Translations under genes and position numbers: made by a program
Assembly: GCA_002327255.1 (NCBI GenBank)
Contig: DCUM01000193.1
Coordinates: 1 to 17,797 of the forward strand
From: a bacterium UBA2214
GTDB taxonomy: Bacteria > Zhuqueibacterota > Zhuqueibacteria > Residuimicrobiales > Residuimicrobiaceae
Length of the DNA: 17,797 bases
Reading direction: 5' to 3'
Shown: positions 1 through 7,804 of the stretch, in pieces
Layout: each line of letters starts with the position of its first letter
How positions within the stretch are numbered: position 1 is the first letter of the stretch
Notes under the pieces: generated by a model
Database searches by the model: none
Told to the model about the DNA's origin: nothing
The model's input: the letters and a program-made list of their open reading frames with translations, nothing else

Positions 1-275
1 CCATTCGCCCAGTCATGCCCTGACTGATCCAGATTGACGGCTGCTCCCCTATCGCGCCCTGCTCCGGCCAATGGACATAAGCCAGCTCCTGCACAATCCA
101 GATTGAATCCGCCAACAGGTTTGGAAAAAACGTTGACCGGGCTCTTCCAGGCTCATTCTTTGAGCAAAAATGGGCAATCTGCCCTCCAGTCCGGATTGGG
201 CACTGGTTCCGGTAAACAAGAGGCATCGGTCAAGTTTTTAGATTGCAGTTTATCTATCATGACCCGGAGGTCAAG
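1..275. other. upstream region, no gene recognised
   Basis: No convincing gene lies before the first secreted protein. An open frame from 34 to 279 has no family resemblance and its end overlaps the next gene's ribosome binding site. Small inverted repeats are visible: CAGTCA/TGACTG at 10-15 and 21-26, and GGGCA/TGCCC around 172-184. The short word CC(A/G)GATTG recurs three times. A TTGACC at 133-138 has no good -10 partner. The promoter of the downstream pair could not be placed. Confidence 0.4.
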
Positions 276-2441
276 TTGAAAACGTTCAAGATTTCATGCT
301 GGCTCATCCTGCTTTCCTTTTCTCAAATCCTGGCGGCCAATTTTAAGGCAGTTGGGATTTATGATCAGCAGGAGTGGGGCAATTTTAGAATTACTGCGGT
401 GGATATCTATCACGGATCCTATTTTCATCACACGGAGTACACCACGGTTGCAGAGTTTCAAATGATCGAGGACTATTGGGGAAATCATCCAAACGATGAG
501 CCGTTTGTTTTTATTTATCAATTTGATTTACCCGAAGCGGCCGTCGTCATGGGCGCGGCGGTGCGGTTGGAGGGCGCCTGGCACACCGCCCATACCCAGG
601 ATTTGCTCACCGCGGAGGGCTTGTTCGATTCCACGGCCATCAACCGGCCGCGCTGCCTGCTGCGCCAGTTCGTCTACCGCAATTCGGATGGCTCTAATTC
701 TTACCAACGCTATCAGATGCAGGTTTCTCCCACCTGGTACGGAACGCCCTTTAGCATCTCGATCACTTTTTTGATAAAAAATACCCTCGAGCTCTATCAC
801 GAACGCAGTCCGCTGTCCACCTACGGATTTCCGCCCTTTTATGATGTCTCGGCGATGAATTACTACTTTTTGGATACCGATGAGCCGGAAACGCAGCCTG
901 TACTGGAGCATTCCTACAAGACTTTTCCTTTTTACAAGACACAAAATGGCTGGTGGAAAAGCAGTTTCATGGGCATAGATATCGGAAACTACTACAGCCT
1001 TTGGGGCATGACCTGGCTGAAATCCAGACAGTCACAACCAAAACTCTATCTTTTTCAGGATGGAAACGACAGCTATTATCTCCTCTCCGCCATACCGCCG
1101 ATGCAGCCTCTTGAAAGAACCCTTAAAAAAATAATGCTTCTTTACGATGTGAGCTATGCAACGGATGGCGACCGCGATTTCATCCTCGACTCTTTTCAGG
1201 ATGTGGTGCAACTGGGTTACTCTGAATACGATTCCATCAATGTACTGCTCATGAACGATCTGGCGCCCCGATTCCTGCGGCCGCGCTTCGTGTCCGCTTC
1301 CGCGGCGAATTTGAAAGCGCTTTTTGCGGAGATGCGCGGCCAGCCCGTCCCGCAACTACAAGCGACCGTGCAGCTCCTGCGCGAGGCCGTGGATCAATTC
1401 AACAGCCTCCAAACCAGCGGCGAAATCTGGCTGCTCACCACCGCTGAACGGGACGCCAATCCCGTGGCCAAAGCCAACGATATCATAGCTTTAACCGCAG
1501 GAAAACTGAAGAAGGATGTCGTCATCAAGATACTCGCCTGCGGGGGGCGTTACTCAGGCGATTATTATAAATTGAATGGTGTGTACTATTACGGCAACGA
1601 CTATCTCTATGAAAATCTGGCGCGTTTGACGCAGGGCGCGGTCCTGCGCCCCAACTCGGTGGCGACCTATCATCTCAAGCTGGCCCTGGCCGATCTCCTC
1701 TCCCCGGCCCTGGATCTCATGGAGGTGGATCTGACGCCTCCCGGCGGTTATAGCCTGGGCCGTTATAATTTCGATCTTTCCAGAACACACTATCCGGTTT
1801 ATTACCCTTTCATTGAGATTGGCCGGGCGGTGGGCGGGCTGCCATTTACTGCCGATTTTTATGGGGATGCCGGCGGAAAATGGTTCCATAAACAACTGCA
1901 AATCACTTCATCGGCAAGCAGTCCGCAGCTCAAACGGATCAAGACCTTGTGGCATGCCCAGCATGTGAAAGAGCTGCTGCTGCAGCCGCAGTCATGGAAC
2001 CTGATCGGTGAAATCGGTCGCATCGGCAAGGAGAATCATTTTGTCACGCCTTACAGCGCTCTGGTGATTCCTTCAGAGGCAGGCTATGCCGGATTCATGC
2101 GTCTGGAAGAAGGAGATACGCTGACTCTGGCAAAGGCCGGTCCGGTGCTTCCCGATCAATTCAACATCAGGGCCTATCCCAATCCCTTCAATGCCCGGCT
2201 GCAAATCGTTGTGCATTTGAATCCTGCGGCATCAGAACAGCAGGTCATCATCACCGTCTACGATTTATTGGGCCGGCAGGTGCGAACGTGGCGGCAAATC
2301 GTACCCGCTCAGGAGAGCCGTCTCCGTCTGTTCTGGGATGGCGGAGATGATAAGGGTGAAACCGCCGGCAGCGGCGTCTATTTCGTCTGCGTGCAGCGGG
2401 ATCACCAGCGTCAGATCGCCAAAATAACGTGTCTGAAGTGA
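276..2441 (+). CDS. secreted VIT/VWA-like protein with T9SS type A (FlgD-like) C-terminal domain, paralog 1
   Basis: This is a 721-residue exported protein of unknown specific function. I chose the TTG start at 276 because GGAGG (266-270) lies five bases upstream and translation then opens with a clean Sec signal peptide (residues 1-20, ending ILA-A). An earlier in-frame TTG at 243 lacks this. Residues about 78-170 resemble a diverged VIT domain (DLPEAAVV, then a beta-rich stretch). Residues about 260-520 look like a degraded von Willebrand A fold: LLYDVSYATDG sits where the metal-site DxSxS motif would be, and the motif is absent. TPYSALVIP (591-599) is the post-VWA signature of VIT/VWA proteins. 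Residues 626-721, starting around YPNPFN (634-639), form a FlgD-like/T9SS type A sorting domain, implying export across the outer membrane. The next gene is a paralog 14 bases downstream, so the two are probably co-transcribed. Family placement is good; function is unknown. Confidence 0.85.
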   Translation: MKTFKISCWLILLSFSQILAANFKAVGIYDQQEWGNFRITAVDIYHGSYFHHTEYTTVAEFQMIEDYWGNHPNDEPFVFIYQFDLPEAAVVMGAAVRLEGAWHTAHTQDLLTAEGLFDSTAINRPRCLLRQFVYRNSDGSNSYQRYQMQVSPTWYGTPFSISITFLIKNTLELYHERSPLSTYGFPPFYDVSAMNYYFLDTDEPETQPVLEHSYKTFPFYKTQNGWWKSSFMGIDIGNYYSLWGMTWLKSRQSQPKLYLFQDGNDSYYLLSAIPPMQPLERTLKKIMLLYDVSYATDGDRDFILDSFQDVVQLGYSEYDSINVLLMNDLAPRFLRPRFVSASAANLKALFAEMRGQPVPQLQATVQLLREAVDQFNSLQTSGEIWLLTTAERDANPVAKANDIIALTAGKLKKDVVIKILACGGRYSGDYYKLNGVYYYGNDYLYENLARLTQGAVLRPNSVATYHLKLALADLLSPALDLMEVDLTPPGGYSLGRYNFDLSRTHYPVYYPFIEIGRAVGGLPFTADFYGDAGGKWFHKQLQITSSASSPQLKRIKTLWHAQHVKELLLQPQSWNLIGEIGRIGKENHFVTPYSALVIPSEAGYAGFMRLEEGDTLTLAKAGPVLPDQFNIRAYPNPFNARLQIVVHLNPAASEQQVIITVYDLLGRQVRTWRQIVPAQESRLRLFWDGGDDKGETAGSGVYFVCVQRDHQRQIAKITCLK

Positions 2442-2455
2442 GCGGGAGGACGACC

Positions 2456-4603
2456 ATGAAAACAATGCGCCTAATATATATTGGACTTTTGCTGGCTTCC
2501 TGCGCTTGGGCGACGCGCATCAGCGTCTACGAGGCCGGATATCCGCAAAATCGCGATGATAATCTCTACATCAAACCGGTCACCGATGTAATTTACCAGC
2601 ACGGCGCCTGTATCGAGCACCAGCTCCATATCTCTTTCGCCTATGATTTTAATTCCTGGTTCTTTAAAAATTATGAAGAGCTGGAATTGGAATGGACCTT
2701 TCAGTTGCCCGAAGAGGCCGTGGTCTACAATCTCTACTGCTGGAAAGGTGATTCCGTGGTGCGCGCCACCATGCTGGACAAATGGACCGCCCTGCAAATG
2801 TTCGATGAAAAGACCAGTCCCATTCGCGAGCCCGCCCTGTTGATCCGATCGCTGCCGAACCGGAATCGTCAGGTGGATTATACCCTGCGCATTTTCCCCA
2901 TCCGGCGTTTTGAAGTCAACCGTGTGATGATCCAGTACCTGGTCCCGGCGCGGCCGTCGAGCGGATCGCTGCGCACCTGGCTGCCCATCCCGCAGGTGAC
3001 GGCTTCTTCCGGAGGCGCCAAAAATCTCCGCGTCCTGTCTTTCTATGACGCGCGGCCCGACATGGTTGCGGTGGTGGGATATCAAAATATCGTATTTCAA
3101 CACTATCCCGAAGACAAATTGTGGGAAACCACCCTGCCGGTGCGCTATGGCGAGTACGCCGAACTGGTCATGCCTTCACCGATTCAGGATGAATACTATA
3201 TCTCCACGTTTAAAAAGAACGATGAGACCTTTTATCAGCTCGCGGTCTATCCACCGGATTGGCCTTCTTCGCCTGCTCCGCGCAAGATACTCATTTTGCT
3301 GGATTACAATCCGGGCAACAGCAGCGGATTGACATCCGATCTGGTGGTGACCTCGCTCAAGGAGACTTTGGAACGCAGTCTCGGCGCGGCGGATTCGGTT
3401 TCCGTGATCGCTGCGTTTGCCGAGATCGTTTTCGGCAGCGAGGAGTGGGTCGCCGCAACGCAGGAAAATATCGACCGGATATTCAATCGTCTCGCCGGAC
3501 AACTCTTTTTCAACGTCAACTTTTCCCAGGAACTGCTGCTGGCGGGGCAGTCGTTCCTGCAGCGCAATGGTCCGGGCGAGATGCTCTGGATCACCAATCG
3601 CTCTGATTTTCCCACCGGCACCTATGAGGCGCAGCAGTACGCCCACGAGATTCTGGCGCTTTTTCCCGGCAATTTGGTCATTCATGTGCTCGATCTGGAA
3701 AACATCTATCCGATGAGCCATTATGGCAGCGACATCGGCTATGGCAACCGCAGTTTCACGTTTCTCTCCGAGTTGACGCGCATCACCGGCGGACATCTTT
3801 TCTTTTATCGCTTTCACCCCTTGAAAACAGCGCTGGCGGCGATCTTTTTTGAAAAGGTGGCCCATTATAACGAGGTCGAGGTGCAGACACGCATGCAGGA
3901 TGGCTACACCTTTGATCGCCAGGATTACGCGCCCTTCGAGGGGTATTATCCCATGGATTTTCCCATCATCCAGACCGGCCGTTTGCAGGGGACTTTTCCC
4001 ATGTCGGTTACCATCATCGCCAATACCTTGCAGCAGTCGGTTAAAAAGGATCTGCTCATCCCGGCGGAGGCGGTGCAGCCGGGCAGCGCTCACCTCTATT
4101 CCGCGTTTTATGGTCAGCAGCTGCAAAAACTGGCGCGGCGCTATCAGAACAATTGGGTCGTCAATGAGATCATCGCGCTGAGTTTGGAAACCGGTGTGCT
4201 CTCACCCTATACGGCTTTTCTCATTCCGGATAAATGGCAATCGTACTATGTACCGCAGTTTGTCGATGAGACGGTGAAGGGCAGCACGGAGGTGAAGATA
4301 CCCCCTGCTGAGAGGGATAGTCTGCTTTGTGTTTATGCGGCGCCCAATCCCTTCAATCCGCGCACCACACTGCACATCGAGGTGCAGGTCAGGCAGCTTG
4401 ATGGCAAGGTGCTGGTGGAAATCTATAATATCGTGGGACAGCGGGTGCGCCAGTTCACCCTTGCCGCCTCTGCAACCGGACGCCATGAGGTGGTTTGGGA
4501 TGCCACTTCGGACTTCGGTTTGCCGGTAACCAGCGGTATTTATGTGGCGCGGATCAGCACCGCGCATCAGGTGAAGACGCTGCGATTGACGCTGCTGCGC
4601 TAG
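2456..4603 (+). CDS. secreted VIT/VWA domain protein with T9SS type A (FlgD-like) C-terminal domain, paralog 2
   Basis: This 715-residue protein is a paralog of the preceding gene and less diverged from the family. The ATG at 2456 is preceded by GGGAGGA (2444-2450), five bases away. The signal peptide covers residues 1-19. Cleavage could be by signal peptidase I after AWA, but LASC at 13-16 also fits a lipobox, so lipidation is possible. A VIT domain spans about 75-165: QLPEEAVV, then VVRA, EPALL and YTLRIFPI match the family pattern. A VWA-like region starts at RKILILLD (277-283), with DYNPGNS in place of a canonical DxSxS metal site. SPYTAFLIP (583-591) is the usual signature after the VWA part. 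The C-terminal 93 residues carry PNPFNP (630-635) and end in a FlgD-like/T9SS sorting fold. VIT/VWA proteins are generally linked to adhesion or protein-protein binding. No catalytic residues are seen, and binding partners cannot be inferred from the neighbours. Confidence 0.88.
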   Translation: MKTMRLIYIGLLLASCAWATRISVYEAGYPQNRDDNLYIKPVTDVIYQHGACIEHQLHISFAYDFNSWFFKNYEELELEWTFQLPEEAVVYNLYCWKGDSVVRATMLDKWTALQMFDEKTSPIREPALLIRSLPNRNRQVDYTLRIFPIRRFEVNRVMIQYLVPARPSSGSLRTWLPIPQVTASSGGAKNLRVLSFYDARPDMVAVVGYQNIVFQHYPEDKLWETTLPVRYGEYAELVMPSPIQDEYYISTFKKNDETFYQLAVYPPDWPSSPAPRKILILLDYNPGNSSGLTSDLVVTSLKETLERSLGAADSVSVIAAFAEIVFGSEEWVAATQENIDRIFNRLAGQLFFNVNFSQELLLAGQSFLQRNGPGEMLWITNRSDFPTGTYEAQQYAHEILALFPGNLVIHVLDLENIYPMSHYGSDIGYGNRSFTFLSELTRITGGHLFFYRFHPLKTALAAIFFEKVAHYNEVEVQTRMQDGYTFDRQDYAPFEGYYPMDFPIIQTGRLQGTFPMSVTIIANTLQQSVKKDLLIPAEAVQPGSAHLYSAFYGQQLQKLARRYQNNWVVNEIIALSLETGVLSPYTAFLIPDKWQSYYVPQFVDETVKGSTEVKIPPAERDSLLCVYAAPNPFNPRTTLHIEVQVRQLDGKVLVEIYNIVGQRVRQFTLAASATGRHEVVWDATSDFGLPVTSGIYVARISTAHQVKTLRLTLLR

Positions 4604-4642
4604 GAGTCTGCCGGAATTGGCGCTTAAAATTCGATAGACTCC
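4603..4642. terminator. interrupted hairpin between convergent genes
   Basis: GGAGTCT (4603-4609) and AGACTCC (4636-4642) form a perfect 7-base inverted repeat, with an inner GAATT/AATTC pair (4614-4618, 4628-4632). It sits exactly between the stop of the secreted protein and the stop of ychF, where a shared bidirectional terminator would be expected. It lacks a clear T-run on either side, so it is only a candidate. Confidence 0.33.
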
Positions 4643-4687
4643 CAGGCAGAGCCATCAGCCAACGACGCGGCCAGGCGTCATGGCGGC

Positions 4688-5779
4688 TCAAACGGCGAAA
4701 CGGAAATTGATGATGTCGCCATCCTTGACCGGATACTCCTTGCCCTCAAGGCGCAGCACGGCCTCCGCGCGGCACTTGGCCATGTTGCCCCGTGCGATGA
4801 AATCATCATAATGCACCACTTCGGCGCGGATGAAGCCGCGTTCGATGTCGCTGTGAATCTCGCCCGCCGCCTGCGGCGCCAGGGTGTGCTTGCGGATGGT
4901 CCAGGCGCGCACCTCATCCTCCCCGACTGTGAAAAAGGAGAGCAAGCCGAGGAGCTCGTACGAGCTGCGCAGCAGCCGGTGCATCGCCGGCTGCGTGATG
5001 CCCGCATCCTGACGGAACACATCCCCCTCCTCCTCCGATAACTGCTGAATTTCCATCTCGATTTGCGCGGAAATGGGCAAGACCACCGTTTGCGGGATCT
5101 TTTCCCAGTCACCATTCTCCGCCCGGATGGCTTCGCTGCGGCCGATCTCCTTTTCGTCGATATTGGGGACGAGGATATGCGGTTTGAGGGTGATAAACTG
5201 ATAGCCGCGGATCAGATGTTCTTCCTCGGCGTTGATGTCAAGCATGCGCAGCGGCTGCACGCCCTCCAGCGCGCCCTTGAACCGTTCCAGCAGAGCCTGC
5301 TCCTTGACATGCGCATCAGTCTTGCGCACACGCATCTCTTTTTCCAGACGCTGCAGCCGGTTCTCGATGATGGCGAGGTCGCTGAGGATGAATTCTTCCT
5401 GCACCAGATTGAAATCACGGTTGACATCGATGCGGTTGAGGGGATGGGGCACATTGTCGTTGTGAAAGGCGGCGGCGATGACCAGCACCGCATCCACAGT
5501 GCGCAGCTGCCCGAGAAACTGGTCGCTGAATCCGCCTTTTTTCTGTTCATCGGCGCTCAAACCGGCCAGGTCGATGTATTCGATGGTCGCCGGCGTCTTT
5601 TTTTTCGGCTGATAGATTTCATTGAGACGATCGAGGCGTACGTCGGGCACCTTGACGATGGCGTGCTGGGCATCGCGTTTGCCGCCGGCCATGGCCGCAG
5701 CGTCGAGTCCCGCACCGGTAAGGGCATTGAAGAGTGTGGTCTTGCCCGAAAAGGGTAATCCGACAATTCCTGTTTTCAT
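4688..5779 (-). CDS. ychF: YchF/OLA1 family ribosome-associated ATPase
   Basis: A cytosolic P-loop ATPase of the Obg-related YchF family, which binds ribosomes and is linked to stress and redox responses in other bacteria. The length of 363 residues is normal. The P-loop is GLPFSGKTT (7-15), followed by LFNALT. The G3 motif is DLAGL (70-74), with the family's hydrophobic residue in place of catalytic glutamine. NIDE (206-209) is the non-canonical G4 that makes YchF prefer ATP over GTP. A helical insert spans about 125-175. The C-terminal TGS/DUF933 region (about 280-363) ends in GKEYPVKDGDIINF, typical of the family. The P-loop departs from the usual GLPNVGKST, so this is a diverged branch. 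AGGAA lies five bases before the ATG, and a promoter candidate lies 34-62 bases upstream. It appears monocistronic. Confidence 0.93.
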   Translation of the reverse strand: MKTGIVGLPFSGKTTLFNALTGAGLDAAAMAGGKRDAQHAIVKVPDVRLDRLNEIYQPKKKTPATIEYIDLAGLSADEQKKGGFSDQFLGQLRTVDAVLVIAAAFHNDNVPHPLNRIDVNRDFNLVQEEFILSDLAIIENRLQRLEKEMRVRKTDAHVKEQALLERFKGALEGVQPLRMLDINAEEEHLIRGYQFITLKPHILVPNIDEKEIGRSEAIRAENGDWEKIPQTVVLPISAQIEMEIQQLSEEEGDVFRQDAGITQPAMHRLLRSSYELLGLLSFFTVGEDEVRAWTIRKHTLAPQAAGEIHSDIERGFIRAEVVHYDDFIARGNMAKCRAEAVLRLEGKEYPVKDGDIINFRFAV

Positions 5780-5812
5780 GGATTGTTCCTGATTATATCA
5801 TTATTTTGATTA

Positions 5813-5841
5813 AATATAATTATTTACGTGATTATTTGCAA
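5813..5841 (-). promoter_or_regulatory. sigma70-like promoter candidate for ychF
   Basis: Read on the minus strand, TTGCAA (5841-5836) and TATATT (5818-5813) are separated by exactly 17 bases, in an AT-rich 170-base divergent spacer that contrasts with the GC-rich genes around it. A second TATAAT (5797-5792) is too close to the ATG to leave room for the ribosome binding site. The sigma-factor preferences of this lineage are unknown, which limits confidence. Confidence 0.4.
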
Positions 5842-5952
5842 GAAAAAATGTGGGAATGAAAAAGCTCTTTTTCTGCTTTAAAAAGTGAATTATTTTTTGC
5901 ATATTGAAGAAAAGTCTATCTATCTCCCTATCGAGCAATTACGAGGAATTGT

Positions 5953-6774
5953 ATGGTCATGAAAAAGAAAACGGGCGCGATGCTCTGTCCCAACTGCAAC
6001 CGCCTGATCTCCGTCTCGGCCAAAGCATGCATCCACTGCGGCTGGAAAAATTACGGCGTCTCGGGCTTGAGCACGGGGTTTGAAAAGGCGATCAAGTCCT
6101 TCGGCGGCCTGGTGCCCGTCCTGATGGCGGTCTGCATCTTTTTCTATATCGTCAGCCTGCTGTTGGATCTCTCCAACCTTCTGAATCCGCAAGGTTTGTT
6201 CGGATTCCTGGCGCCAGGCGGCGCCGCCCTCTACCGGCTCGGCATGACCGGCGTCTACCCCATGTCGCAGGGCAAATGGTGGACGCTGATCACCGCCATC
6301 TATCTGCATGGCGGTCTCCTCCACATCCTCTTCAACATGATCTGGCTGCGCAATACCGGCTACGCTGTGGAGGAACTCTTCGGCACCTCGCGCGCCTTCC
6401 TCATCTTCACCGTGAGCGGCGTCATCGGATTTCTGGCCTCGAACCTGCTGGGGGTGATGTTCACCATCGGCGCTTCGGGCTCCGTCTTTGGCCTGCTGGG
6501 GGCGCTGATCTATTATGGACGCAGCCGCGGCGGCTCCTTCGGCGAAGCGATCTTTCGCCAGGTGGGCAGTTGGGCCCTCATGGCCTTTGTCTTCGGTTTT
6601 CTCATCCCCGGCATCAACAACTGGGCGCACGCCGGCGGCTTCCTCGGCGGCTATCTCGCCGCCTGGTTGCTCGGATTTCAGGAAAAGCAGCGCGAAACCA
6701 ATGTGCACCGCCACCTCGCGGTTTTTACAGCGCTCCTGACCCTGGTGGCCTTTCTCCTCGCCTTGTTTTATTGA
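5953..6774 (+). CDS. rhomboid family intramembrane serine protease with N-terminal zinc ribbon
   Basis: A 273-residue integral membrane protease predicted to cut transmembrane segments of other proteins. A short cytosolic head carries two CxxC knuckles (C12, C15, C26, C29), a probable zinc ribbon. About six hydrophobic segments follow. The rhomboid core is clear: HILFN (H124, N128, the oxyanion-side residues), catalytic serine in GASG (S175), and the partner histidine in WAHAGG (H226). All catalytic residues are present, so it should be active. The start at 5953 is favoured by GAGGAA (5943-5948); an ATG at 5959 is a close alternative. The substrate is unknown. It is not obviously a rhombosortase, since no matching C-terminal sorting signal is seen nearby. 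A glycosyltransferase follows six bases after the stop and is probably co-transcribed. Confidence 0.93.
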   Translation: MVMKKKTGAMLCPNCNRLISVSAKACIHCGWKNYGVSGLSTGFEKAIKSFGGLVPVLMAVCIFFYIVSLLLDLSNLLNPQGLFGFLAPGGAALYRLGMTGVYPMSQGKWWTLITAIYLHGGLLHILFNMIWLRNTGYAVEELFGTSRAFLIFTVSGVIGFLASNLLGVMFTIGASGSVFGLLGALIYYGRSRGGSFGEAIFRQVGSWALMAFVFGFLIPGINNWAHAGGFLGGYLAAWLLGFQEKQRETNVHRHLAVFTALLTLVAFLLALFY

Positions 6775-6780
6775 TAACCG

Positions 6781-7602
6781 ATGCGGATTTCTGCCATCAT
6801 AACCACGTGGGAGCGCGCGCGGATGGTGTGCGAGGCGCTCGAATCGGTGCTGCAGCAGACCCGGCCACCGCGGGAGATCATCGTCGTCGATGACGGCTCG
6901 CAGGATGATACACCCGCGCGGCTCGCCGCTTACGGGGATCGGATACGGGTGATCCGGCAGGAACAGCCGCAAGGGGTGTCGGCGGCGCGCAATCGCGGCA
7001 TTGCAGCCGCCACCGGGGAATGGCTCGCTTTTCTCGATTCCGATGATCTGTGGAGGCCGGACAAACTGGCGCGACAATGCGCCGCGCTCCGGGAACACCC
7101 CGAATATCTCGTCTGTTACAGCGATGAGGAGTGGCGCCGCCACGGCAACTGGATGAACCAGGGGAAAAAACATCGCAAATACTCGGGCTGGATCTATCCC
7201 CGCTGTCTGCCGCTGTGCATCATCAGTCCCTCCTCGATTCTGCTGCACCGTAACGTTTTCGCACAAGCCGGCCTCTTCGATGAAGGCCTGCCCGCCTGTG
7301 AAGACTACGATCTCTGGCTGCGCATCACCTGGCAGTTTCCCGTACTCTTTCTCCCGGAGCGGCTGATCATCAAACAGGCCGGCGACTGGCCGCAGCTGTC
7401 GCAGCAGCACAGCCTCGACCGCTATCGCATCATCGCACTGCAAAAGATGCTGACGGTCGCGGCATTGTCCGAAACGGATCGCGCCGCCACACGGGATATG
7501 TTGATGCAAAAGTGCCGCATCTATGCGCTCGGCTGCCGCAAACATGGCAGCGAAACGGAAGCGGCCTGGGCGGAAACGGTGCGGCAAAAGATTGATTTCT
7601 GA
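6781..7602 (+). CDS. family 2 glycosyltransferase (GT-A fold)
   Basis: A 273-residue inverting glycosyltransferase expected to move a sugar from a nucleotide-sugar donor onto an envelope or exopolysaccharide acceptor. The GT-A Rossmann half shows AIITTW at the N terminus, VDDGS (36-40, donor binding), SAARNRGI, and the metal-binding DSDD (86-89). The acceptor half has PACEDYDLWLRI (171-182), whose E174-D175 is the usual catalytic-base motif. There are no transmembrane segments, so it is cytosolic or peripheral. No strong ribosome binding site precedes the ATG, and the stop of the rhomboid gene is six bases upstream, so translational coupling is likely. Donor and acceptor cannot be read from the sequence, and no other polysaccharide genes are in the window. 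Confidence 0.92.
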   Translation: MRISAIITTWERARMVCEALESVLQQTRPPREIIVVDDGSQDDTPARLAAYGDRIRVIRQEQPQGVSAARNRGIAAATGEWLAFLDSDDLWRPDKLARQCAALREHPEYLVCYSDEEWRRHGNWMNQGKKHRKYSGWIYPRCLPLCIISPSSILLHRNVFAQAGLFDEGLPACEDYDLWLRITWQFPVLFLPERLIIKQAGDWPQLSQQHSLDRYRIIALQKMLTVAALSETDRAATRDMLMQKCRIYALGCRKHGSETEAAWAETVRQKIDF

Positions 7603-7804
7603 ACGATTCTGACCCGGTCCGCTCCAGGGACACTCCGGTGCCCGCCTCCAGTCACCTTCACCTGCTCCTGTTCATTCCTTAAAAGCCGTTTTTTGGCCCC
7701 GAAAAGAGGCAGCTAAGGCCCTTTTTGACGCTTTTTCAGTATATAATTATTTGTTTTTATTGTTTCCGCTGAGGTCCGACCCCGATCCACCCCGATCCAC
7801 GAAA
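7603..7804. other. intergenic spacer between convergent genes
   Basis: No gene is seen. A bulged 6-pair hairpin (GGG-A-CAC / GTGCCC, 7627-7643) follows the glycosyltransferase but lacks a T-run. An AT-rich patch at about 7720-7765 contains TATATAATTATTTG and several T-runs. No clean intrinsic terminator could be drawn for either flanking gene. Confidence 0.4.
7781..7800. repeat. exact 10-base tandem duplication
   Basis: CCCGATCCAC occurs twice in tandem with no spacer, directly beside the 3' end of the antiporter gene. It is probably a replication-slippage product. No function is implied. Confidence 0.6.

Noticed and set aside
5850..5885. AAAGC/GCTTT hairpin in the ychF-rhomboid spacer
   Set aside because: Only five pairs in AT-rich DNA between divergent genes, where a terminator is not expected; consistent with chance.
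5920..7587. 555-codon open frame on the minus strand
   Set aside because: It is antisense to the rhomboid and glycosyltransferase genes, both of which have complete family motifs. The translation is rich in H, R, Q and A with no recognisable domain, as expected of a high-GC shadow frame.
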